Source of the DNA: Yamadazyma tenuis
Taxonomy: Eukaryota; Ascomycota; Pichiomycetes; Serinales; Debaryomycetaceae
DNA: 64,000 nucleotides
Assembly: GCF_029203305.1 (NCBI RefSeq)
Contig: NC_089461.1
Coordinates: 930,001 to 994,000, forward strand
Direction: 5' to 3'
How positions within the stretch are numbered: the stretch's first letter is position 1; the number at the start of each line of letters is the position of its first letter. Of this stretch, positions 42,904-50,854 are shown one piece after another. Below the pieces are notes generated by a model that saw only the letters and a program-made list of their open reading frames with translations, was not told where the DNA came from and ran no database searches. A program made the position numbers and the translations under genes.

Positions 42904-44739
42904 TTACTGATTACAGAAGACCCGTTTTAGAGGACCAGAAGCACCTTCGAAGCTAATGTTGGCCTTTTTTTCGGCGTTTTTAATATCATCGATAGAAAAC
43001 GACCCATTTGCAAGAAGGTTAGCACTGATAATACTACCAAAAGTGACCTTGGAGTTGGGTGCAATTATACCGTGTAATTCTGGAATAAGCGCCTTGGAGA
43101 ATACAAGATTGGCATTGGGCTCAGTCTTACACAATAGGGTTGTTCTTTCACCCAATATGTTGCATATTATACTGTAATCGGTGGCAGTAGTGACCTTACT
43201 AATGCGTTCATCAGTTTCTCCGTCACACTTATGGCTGTTCATATCCACTGCAAAACCACCTTCTTTGGTGAACAATTGTCTTGATGTTCCATTCTCAATC
43301 GTATGGATTCGAATATGGTACTCATCACCTGGAATAAGATATGATTGCACCGTGACATCATACGTTGGGGACCATTTACTCACCATAACTCCATTTGCAG
43401 CCACCCAGGCCTCATAATATTCTCTAACCCAAAACTCTTTATTATTGAAACTGAACCCTATCATATTATCCAAATGGGCAGACTTGAAGCTTCGGTGGTT
43501 AGTGATCACCCCGAATCCATATCTTGAAGAGTAGGCAAACTTGCTATACTTTTCTGGTTGGTACTCGTCGTGCCAAGGCCCATTCACCAACACAATAGAA
43601 TTTTTTTGGTGATGAGAAAAGTGCATTCCAATAATGTCCATGTATTTGGTGTCTAGGTGGTGTTGTTGGGGTGTGGCTGTCCAGAAGGGGTGTGATTCAT
43701 CCATTAATAAGCCGGTGAATGCTTTCATACTCCAATAAGGTGATTGCGGTGAATTATACAATTCTGTCATGAAGTTATTGGGGTAAGCATACCCAAGAGT
43801 TAAGAGCTTACTTCCGTAATTGGAGATTGGCTGCTTCGACCACCACTTGAAGTGACTCAAGTAGACGTATTTAAGAACACCCCAAGGAATAGCAGGTGAA
43901 TCATTGATGTCTAACACTGATGCGTACAAACCCCAGAATCCAACGGTTGCAAATTTATAGTTCAAGGATCTTCCATATGGAATAGCAGCACCTTCAGAGT
44001 CAAACCAGTGAATATACTGCTTGGAAAACTCGGTGGCTCTTTGGAGATACCGTGCACATCTTTCGGGATCTTCGTGCTTCTTGAGCTTATAGTAGATGAG
44101 ACCGTAGTAGTGGAAGGCAAACCCATTATAGTAGTCAATTCTATGTTTCTTGTCTTTACCATCTCCGTACCAGCCATCTCCAAGGTACATAGATTCGATA
44201 TCCTCCAAATATATTTCGGTTGAAACTGTTTCAATGTCAACCCCTACTTTCTCAAGTGCAAGGTCAACAAGAACCTTAAAGAATTTCCAGTTGTTCCCGG
44301 CAAATTCTTTGGTCCTAACGTTCTGAAGATATTCTATAACCACCGTTTTGTCCAGAGGTTCTAACGGATCCCAATAGTGGTCCTTACACCTACAAAGTGC
44401 ATAGGCTACTGCTGCCATATCCACCAAGATCTGGCTATAACCTTCAGGATCTCCCCAGTATTCATCGCCTTTTGGATCACACCCACTGACCAACCCCTTT
44501 CTGTATAGTTCCCAGTACTGGAACTCACCACCTCCAAGCTGGTACAGAACAATCCCCCATAATGGTCTCAGATATCCTTCCAACTCCGCTGCTGCGTACG
44601 AGCACGACGAGCCTCCGGCTGCAATTCTAACTCTGGCACCACCTTTAGAAAAGGTTGGTACCAACGGCTCGAAAAGCTCGTCATGAGCTTCAAATAAATC
44701 TCTCTTGGTTTCAAACTTGTTGTTTTTCCACGGGAACAT
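42904..44739 (-). CDS. DUF2264 family protein, probable carbohydrate-active enzyme
   Basis: 611 residues. The N-terminal block (KRDLFEAHDELFEPLVPTFS, then GGSSCSYAAAELEGYLRPLWG) is the signature of PF10022 (DUF2264), predicted as an alpha/alpha toroid with a C-terminal beta-rich domain. Aromatic and acidic residues typical of a glycan cleft are frequent (GDGWYGDG, RIDYYNGFAFHYYGLIYY). DUF2264 genes often sit beside uronate-glycan enzymes; from memory some relatives belong to the beta-glucuronidase family GH154, which would fit this cluster, but I cannot verify that. No signal peptide. It is the last gene of the cluster. Confidence 0.75.
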   Translation of the reverse strand: MFPWKNNKFETKRDLFEAHDELFEPLVPTFSKGGARVRIAAGGSSCSYAAAELEGYLRPLWGIVLYQLGGGEFQYWELYRKGLVSGCDPKGDEYWGDPEGYSQILVDMAAVAYALCRCKDHYWDPLEPLDKTVVIEYLQNVRTKEFAGNNWKFFKVLVDLALEKVGVDIETVSTEIYLEDIESMYLGDGWYGDGKDKKHRIDYYNGFAFHYYGLIYYKLKKHEDPERCARYLQRATEFSKQYIHWFDSEGAAIPYGRSLNYKFATVGFWGLYASVLDINDSPAIPWGVLKYVYLSHFKWWSKQPISNYGSKLLTLGYAYPNNFMTELYNSPQSPYWSMKAFTGLLMDESHPFWTATPQQHHLDTKYMDIIGMHFSHHQKNSIVLVNGPWHDEYQPEKYSKFAYSSRYGFGVITNHRSFKSAHLDNMIGFSFNNKEFWVREYYEAWVAANGVMVSKWSPTYDVTVQSYLIPGDEYHIRIHTIENGTSRQLFTKEGGFAVDMNSHKCDGETDERISKVTTATDYSIICNILGERTTLLCKTEPNANLVFSKALIPELHGIIAPNSKVTFGSIISANLLANGSFSIDDIKNAEKKANISFEGASGPLKRVFCNQ

Positions 44740-45584
44740 GGTTAGAGAGAAAATTGTTCAACTCCCGACACATTTGCAAATGAATAACACCGCATACTAC
44801 CCCCACATTTTACGAGTCTAGATTGGGAACAGGCGTCAGGGCAGATTACCGATATTTGAACCACCATTAGGAGGGGCTGAATTTTGCGGTTGCGAATACC
44901 GCATATGGCATACCCCACCATCGGCGTTATAACCTCGGCGGGGGTTGGCAATAAACTGTCTGTAAATTTCAGTCACTCATAAATGGTGGTCCAAATGGTT
45001 TGATCTTTACCCAATTATCGTGGAGAGTTCTCCATAAGCTCGAATGATCTCTGAGTATGTCGTTTTCCTGGAATTATTAAAAATTTCTTGGCTGATAATT
45101 GGCGTGTCAATCTGCCCCTCCATGTTTGTGGAGAAAATAATTTCCACAGATCACTGTAACGTTGCAGCATGTGAGCTGACCATTTACTATGATGATTTGA
45201 TTGGTTTGCTTTGACCAGTCTCGTACTACTGGCATTCTTTGTTAGCCCTATTACGCGAGGACTACTTTGTTCTCGTTGAGTTGAGCACAGCTCATCTGGA
45301 CTGGTGGGGAGGCACAAGGTACTTACACGTTTTTTAATCTAACTAAGATGCTATCACATGAACTTTGGTCTGATGACTTTGAGAACTTCGAATCCTATCA
45401 ATAGTTGGCTGGTTCCTTGTATTACTCGAAAGCTTTTAAAATCAGTACCGTTCTCTTATAAGTCTTTGAATATCGGTTGAGTAGATAGTTTCAATAACTT
45501 TATATTTAACCAGGTTAATCTGCTGGTCTGCATCACAAAAGGTGTAGCAACAGAAATGTAGTTGATCTATGCTTCATAAAAAAA
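44740..45584 (-). promoter_or_regulatory. Promoter of the DUF2264 gene and right edge of the cluster
   Basis: 845 bp up to the tRNA. Within about 200 bp of the ATG lie GTGGGG sites written as CCCCAC at 44801 and 44913, and GCGGGG at 44938. GCATAC occurs at 44792 and 44908, and CATATG at 44902. GCGG-N9-CCGC at 44886-44902 is an inverted CGG pair of the type bound by zinc-cluster regulators. The remainder, towards the tRNA, shows no gene. Confidence 0.5.
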
Positions 45585-45656
45585 TTCCGATGCCGGGAGT
45601 CGAACCCGGGTTTGCTGCGTGAAAGGCAACCGTGCTAGCCGTTACACTACATCGGA
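45585..45656 (-). tRNA. tRNA-Glu (UUC)
   Basis: 72-nt cloverleaf on the minus strand. The acceptor stem TCCGATG pairs with CATCGGA and the discriminator is A. The anticodon stem GTTGC/GCAGC encloses loop CTTTCAC with anticodon TTC. The T arm contains GGGTTCGACTCCC. There is no intron. A T-run (A7 on the plus strand at 45578-45584) follows as the Pol III terminator. The T loop and A box (TAGTGTAACGG) match yeast tRNA-Glu. Confidence 0.96.
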
Positions 45657-46083
45657 GTAGATGGATATTAAACAGACCTATATTGAAGAGAACCGATAAG
45701 TTGGAAACAGAAACACCTCTTTCCTACACATACAGTCTTCATGGCATGCATTCCCTACCATTTAAGCTTGCAATAGTTCAAATTGAACATCTTGTGAGAG
45801 ATTTCATGCAGGGAAAAATACATTTCAATCAACGCTCTTTGCAGCCACCTCATTTTCTCAGCCCTCAATGCCACCAACACCGCCGTATGCAAAATAAACT
45901 CTCAAACTGATACGAGAGAACTACATGAGAAATTATGGGACAATCACTTATCGCTGCTCATTTTTGGCCAAACCTAAACCCTTGTCAAATAAACTAACCA
46001 TGATGGAATTTATCATCAAAGAAGGCCAAATGGCCCTTTGCAGAGAGTATACAAGCAGTTGAAAGAATAAATATGAATTGCCT
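45657..46083. other. Intergenic region between tRNA-Glu and ALG5
   Basis: 427 bp holding the upstream side of the tRNA and the 3' flank of ALG5. I see no ORF with a credible start and no repeat. Confidence 0.5.
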
Positions 46084-47061
46084 CTAAATAGTCTTACTAT
46101 GGCCATTCATGTTAAGTTTGTATATACCTAAAATGTAGGATACCCTGGTGACCACCAAATCAATAGCCATGTTAATAGAGTCTTTGACCAAATCGATTTT
46201 CAGTCCGTCTATCTCTTGCCAGTTGACAGGAAGTTCCTTCATGTCAATGCCCTGGTATGAAGCAAGAAGGAGAATTTCCACATCAAATATCCATCTTTCT
46301 GTGTGCATATGAGGAAAAATCCGCTTGATACTGTTAAAGTCAAACATCTTAAAACCACACTGGGTGTCTTTCACCCCATGAATCCCAAACACATACACTA
46401 GCGTATGTAATCCGTACATCAACAAGTTTCTGATGAACGACCTTTTTACAACCGCTTCGGTATTAACCATATGGGCTCTTGAGCCGATTGCAATAGAACC
46501 GTATGGATTCGTATGAGCCTTTAAGTACTCGAGTAAGTGCTCCAGGTCACCAAATTTGGTGGCTCCATCAGCATCGGCAAATAACACATACTCACCTGAG
46601 GCATGAAGCATACCATGAGTCACAGCACCTCCTTTTCCACGGTTTTTCGTCAATTCCACCACCTTAACGGTGTGAGGCTTCAACTCGTACTTGCGGGCCA
46701 ACAGCAACGCGTAGTCGGGGGTTCCATCTTTGGACTCATCATCGATTATCAAAATCTCATACGTGAGATCGTGGGTTTTGAAGTATTCCACACATTCCTC
46801 AAACATATTGCCCAACCGTTTCGTTTCGTTGTAACAGGGAACCACCACGGTGAGCTTCACGCCATGGTCAACATATTCGGCAGCTGGGTCGATTCGAGTG
46901 GGCAAGTCATAATGTTGGTTGTTGGCATCATTGGTTCTATACTTGAGCTCAGAAGGCGTGGGGAGCCTCGGGGAGTGGGCAAAAAATAATGCAGTGGAAT
47001 AGACCATTACCAAGATAGTGATGACGGCCGCTGCCACGAGGAACAACGTCGTTGTTTCCAT
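46084..47061 (-). CDS. ALG5: Dolichyl-phosphate beta-glucosyltransferase
   Basis: 325-residue ER membrane enzyme that makes dolichyl-P-glucose from UDP-glucose for N-glycan assembly. The N-terminal membrane anchor (about 4-27) is followed by HSPRLPTPSELKY and a GT2 catalytic domain with VVVPCYNE, IIDDESKDGT, NRGKGGAVTHGML, FADADGATKF, SRAHMVNTEAVVKRS and KDTQCGFKMF, all as in yeast Alg5. The ATG at 47061 gives the normal anchor. An in-frame extension of 59 codons starts at TTG, is Cys/Lys-rich and was left out. Confidence 0.94.
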   Translation of the reverse strand: METTTLFLVAAAVITILVMVYSTALFFAHSPRLPTPSELKYRTNDANNQHYDLPTRIDPAAEYVDHGVKLTVVVPCYNETKRLGNMFEECVEYFKTHDLTYEILIIDDESKDGTPDYALLLARKYELKPHTVKVVELTKNRGKGGAVTHGMLHASGEYVLFADADGATKFGDLEHLLEYLKAHTNPYGSIAIGSRAHMVNTEAVVKRSFIRNLLMYGLHTLVYVFGIHGVKDTQCGFKMFDFNSIKRIFPHMHTERWIFDVEILLLASYQGIDMKELPVNWQEIDGLKIDLVKDSINMAIDLVVTRVSYILGIYKLNMNGHSKTI

Positions 47062-47309
47062 ATTGGGTTTGTATTGTGATGTTTTGCAGGTGTTTCTACA
47101 CGTTGAGATTTTTCGCGGTCGAGTGTATTTACACCAACATTTCAAACATTTCAGCACTAGTGATTTTCTCTTGGTTAACATCCTTTTTTGGAGATCTCTC
47201 ATTTTATCCAAGCATTCCTTGACTTGAGTTATTGTCAAAGTATCTTACCTCTGAAAATGTCAGTACTAAACTGTTTATTCGACTTATATATACATATTAT
47301 ACTTTGGGA

Positions 47310-48704
47310 TCATTTGGCCAACTTGGTGACCCGATTGTTCAAAGACCGGGCATTGTTGATAAAAACCTCGACCAATTCCTCGAACCTAATGGCGTTTGTA
47401 CCGCTCTTGAACATATCAAAACCTGCAAATAGCTCTGCCACATCGATTTCAAGTTCTACCTCATACGACTTTTCGTTATCAATAACTCGCTTGCCAGTTT
47501 GGGTATTTTTCAGCTCCTTGGGCGATGTCACCCTCGTGAAGTCGAACTGAGTGATGGTGGGCCGGTGGGTAAAAGTATTCCGTTGCTTAATTCTTACTTT
47601 ACTAGGCTTCAGTTTCTTCATGATCAGCTCGATTTCCTCGTTTGGTACGGGGTTTTCCAATGAAAGCGACAAGCGTAAGTCATACATTGACGAGGGATTG
47701 TGTATGTACAAGTCTGAGATCCGTTGCTTGTTAATTGCCGTGTACCGTGGAGGATTTAAAAGATTATCTTTTGATATTCTCACCGATTTGGGCTGTTCAT
47801 TTCTGCCTCGCGTGTAGTAGATGGAGTCCGTGACGTCGGTTTCAAGGATGTTGAACTTTCGACGAGGCTTGCCGGGAGGCTGCAGTTTTAAATCTTCTTG
47901 GTACGTTTTCTCTAATTCTTCCAAGAACTTGAGCATATCTTCGAATCCCACTTGATGGATGCCACTTTCAAAGAATATGCTCGATGCGTCCGTGTATATA
48001 CATTCGGTTGACACCAGAATTGCGATTCTGTTCCGGGAGACTTTGTCCATGATGGTCCCAAACTTCAACTCAAGCTCGACATACTTTCGATTTGCCTCGT
48101 TGATTTCGATGAAATTGGCGTAGATCCATTCAGCAATTCGTCTGGTGACACTGGGAGGAGGTATTATTCCGGTAATGGAACATTCAAGGTCTACACTGCT
48201 GGTGGTACTGGTATTGAAGATAGACTTTTCGGACAACAGAAGCGAATCCATCGACTCCTCGGGGTTGCGAGCAGCCAGGTTATTGGACAGCTTAGTTGTC
48301 CATTCCTGTGCCCAAATGGGAGGAGTTTTATATCTCTTAGGCTTAGTCTTTCCTTTGAGTTTAGTTAATTTCTTGATTTCGTCCTCTTCTTGTTCCTCAG
48401 ACTTCACATGGCCATTGGCGGGAGGTGACGGCTTCGTGGCACTTTCACTGGTTTTGAAAACAGATCGGGATTCACTGTCTCCGGCTTGAGTGAGTTGAGG
48501 TTCTTCTTTTATCTCTTGTCTCAAACTGCTGGAAGAAGACTCTTTTTCTGGAGTAGGTGTTTTATCGTCGTTCAACAAGCTAACAATCGAGTTTCTTTGT
48601 CTGGGAGGTTCAGCCGACTGAACCAGCTTGGGAATGGCACTAGTCGGCCGCGATACCTCGGTATCACTAGGATTATCGTCATTTAATATCGACCCAACGT
48701 TCAT
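47310..48704 (-). CDS. CET1: mRNA capping enzyme beta subunit (RNA 5'-triphosphatase)
   Basis: 464-residue triphosphate-tunnel metalloenzyme that removes the gamma phosphate of nascent mRNA as the first capping step in the nucleus. After a Ser/Pro-rich, acidic N-terminal region comes WAQEWTTKLSNNL, the guanylyltransferase-binding motif. The catalytic tunnel is marked by the metal-binding glutamates in VELELKFGTI and in YEVELEIDV near the C terminus, and by the QRISDLYIHNPSSMYDLRLS strand. The ATG at 48704 was chosen; the frame extends 79 codons further only from a TTG. Confidence 0.93.
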   Translation of the reverse strand: MNVGSILNDDNPSDTEVSRPTSAIPKLVQSAEPPRQRNSIVSLLNDDKTPTPEKESSSSSLRQEIKEEPQLTQAGDSESRSVFKTSESATKPSPPANGHVKSEEQEEDEIKKLTKLKGKTKPKRYKTPPIWAQEWTTKLSNNLAARNPEESMDSLLLSEKSIFNTSTTSSVDLECSITGIIPPPSVTRRIAEWIYANFIEINEANRKYVELELKFGTIMDKVSRNRIAILVSTECIYTDASSIFFESGIHQVGFEDMLKFLEELEKTYQEDLKLQPPGKPRRKFNILETDVTDSIYYTRGRNEQPKSVRISKDNLLNPPRYTAINKQRISDLYIHNPSSMYDLRLSLSLENPVPNEEIELIMKKLKPSKVRIKQRNTFTHRPTITQFDFTRVTSPKELKNTQTGKRVIDNEKSYEVELEIDVAELFAGFDMFKSGTNAIRFEELVEVFINNARSLNNRVTKLAK

Positions 48705-48996
48705 TGCTGAGTTTAAAGGTGCGAATATAACTACTGTCAATTCGTTCCTGAAAGTTTTTCTAGTGCGACATGCGAATAATTTAAGATGTGATAGAAAATA
48801 GGTCAAGATAGACAACTTAAGGTAAAGGTGTGTTGGAAACGGATAAGCTGGTCTCTCGTTAAATGTCAACGAAATTATAATTCGGTTGGATAACTGAAGT
48901 TCGAGCACTTGAATACCTGAGACGCAACTGTGAAACAACAATAGGTCTGCTGGATCGCATAGTAGAAGAGCAATACATTCAATAAATAATAGATAA

Positions 48997-50223
48997 CTAG
49001 GCCAAGTTCTTGTCCAATCTAACCTTTACAGCATCAATAAACTCCTCAGTGGTCACATAAGAAGATCTGTCGGTCTTTCCCTGAGTCAAGGCCAAATCCT
49101 TGGTCATGACGCTGTCCAACGCAACTGTATCAATGACAGCCTTTTCCAAGGCTTCGCCGAATTGACTAACGTCGGGGGTGTCATCCAACTTACCTCTCTG
49201 GATGATACCTCTGGTCCAAGCAAAAATGGAGGCAATTGAGTTGGTGGAGGTTTCCTTACCTTGTTGATGTTGTCTGTAATGTCTGGTGACGGTTCCGTGG
49301 GCCGCTTCACTTTCAAAAGCCTTTCCATCTGGAGTCATCAACACCGAAGTCATCAAACCCAAAGAACCAAATCCCTGGGCCACGATATCAGATTGCACAT
49401 CACCATCGTAGTTTTTCATGGCAATGACATATCCACCTTTAGACTTCAACATTTGTGCCACCATGTCATCGATTAATCTATGCTCATACCAGATACCGTT
49501 CTTCTCGAATTCAGCCTGGTATTTGGATGCATACAACCCTTCAAAGATATCTTTGAATTTACCGTCGTACCTCTTCAAAATGGTGTTCTTGGTGGACGAA
49601 AACAAATTCAACTTACGGTCCAAGGCAAACTTGAAAGAAGACTCAGCAAAGTCGGTGATGGACTTATCGGTATTGTACATCGACAAGGCCACTCCAGCAC
49701 CTTCGTAGTCAAACACTTTGTGTACTTGAGGAGCACTTCCATCAGCAGGCTTAAACACCAATGACAATTCACCTGGTTGGTCAATAACCACGTCGGTGGC
49801 CTTATACTGGTCCCCATAAGCATGTCTACCAATGATAATTGGCTTCTCCCAGCTGGGTACAATTCTTGGAATGTTGTCGATGACAATAGGTTCTCTGAAA
49901 ACGGTACCCCCGAGAACATTTCTCAAGGTTCCGTTGGGAGAGAGCCACATCTTCTTAAGGTTGAATTCCTTAACTCTGGCTTCATCTGGTGTAATGGTGG
50001 CACACTTGACACCGACTCCGTACTTCAAAATGGCGTTGGCAGCGTCCATGGTGACTTTGTCATCGGTTTCATCTCTGTACTCCATACCCAAATCATAGTA
50101 CTTCAAATCCACGTCCAAATAAGGTAAGATCAACTTATCCTTAATGAACTGCCAGATGATTCTGGTCATCTCATCACCATCCATTTCCACAATGGGGTTA
50201 GTCACTTTGATTTTTTGTGCCAT
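48997..50223 (-). CDS. IDP2: NADP-dependent isocitrate dehydrogenase, cytosolic type
   Basis: 408 residues, oxidative decarboxylation of isocitrate to 2-oxoglutarate with NADPH production. Conserved blocks are [59 protein letters not shown] and [15 protein letters not shown]. From the first ATG (50223) it starts [10 protein letters not shown], like cytosolic Idp2, with no mitochondrial presequence and no PTS1 (ends DKNLA). The frame is open for another 41 codons upstream without an ATG and contains a basic [11 protein letters not shown] stretch. A non-AUG mitochondrial form cannot be excluded. The upstream 631 bp carry a GCGGGG site. Confidence 0.9.
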   Translation of the reverse strand: MAQKIKVTNPIVEMDGDEMTRIIWQFIKDKLILPYLDVDLKYYDLGMEYRDETDDKVTMDAANAILKYGVGVKCATITPDEARVKEFNLKKMWLSPNGTLRNVLGGTVFREPIVIDNIPRIVPSWEKPIIIGRHAYGDQYKATDVVIDQPGELSLVFKPADGSAPQVHKVFDYEGAGVALSMYNTDKSITDFAESSFKFALDRKLNLFSSTKNTILKRYDGKFKDIFEGLYASKYQAEFEKNGIWYEHRLIDDMVAQMLKSKGGYVIAMKNYDGDVQSDIVAQGFGSLGLMTSVLMTPDGKAFESEAAHGTVTRHYRQHQQGKETSTNSIASIFAWTRGIIQRGKLDDTPDVSQFGEALEKAVIDTVALDSVMTKDLALTQGKTDRSSYVTTEEFIDAVKVRLDKNLA

Positions 50224-50854
50224 GTTGTAACTTGTAAAATATCCTGATCTCCTCAATTTTCGACCACCGTCCCAGTATTTATAGTCGTAGGTGTCGGGGT
50301 GGTGTACAGGAATTATGGGGTAATACGTGAAATCCCGGGGCGCCAATGAGAGCGAGCGCGAACGTCAACCGCTACATTTGTGGCACGGAGGGTTCGGAGC
50401 TATGATAGGCCCATATCAAGGGATGGGCTATCCAGTGGGTTGGTGGGATTGGAGGTAGGTGTCTTGAGTTGATAATTCTAGCATTTATCGTTTCCGGTAG
50501 TTGTTTGGCCCGGGCGTGTCTCGGTTAACTGATTTCCCGGGAATATTCTTCGCGGGGCAGGTGCGGGATGGTGGCACGGTCTTTGGTGTAACAGCGGAGA
50601 CGGCCCGGTCGGGGCAACAGAAGTTCTACATATTTGCGTTCCGGTTCTTCGATATGCAGTGGCGCATGGGGTCCATGTTAGATAAAGAAGCGCGATGATT
50701 TTTAGGGTTTGGAGCAGCTTACAAATGTATGAAATTTGCGGATTTGACCTTAAACTCACCGGTAAAAAAAAGAGTTTCTTGGGTGCAAAACCCATAAATA
50801 AATCCAGAACAAAATACAGTGCATATATAACTGAGCAACAGACCCTTATTAGAC
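50224..50854. other. Intergenic region upstream of IDP2
   Basis: 631 bp containing the IDP2 promoter. A GC-rich patch lies at about 50500-50620 with CCCGGG twice and GCGGGG once, compatible with Mig1-type glucose control, which is known for yeast IDP2. No ORF with a credible start is seen. Confidence 0.45.

Noticed and set aside
47062..47238. 59-residue Cys/Lys-rich extension of ALG5
   Set aside because: It begins at TTG, precedes the normal membrane anchor and has no counterpart in Alg5.
48705..48941. 79-residue extension of CET1
   Set aside because: It begins at TTG. The sequence is hydrophobic, low in conservation and absent from Cet1 relatives.
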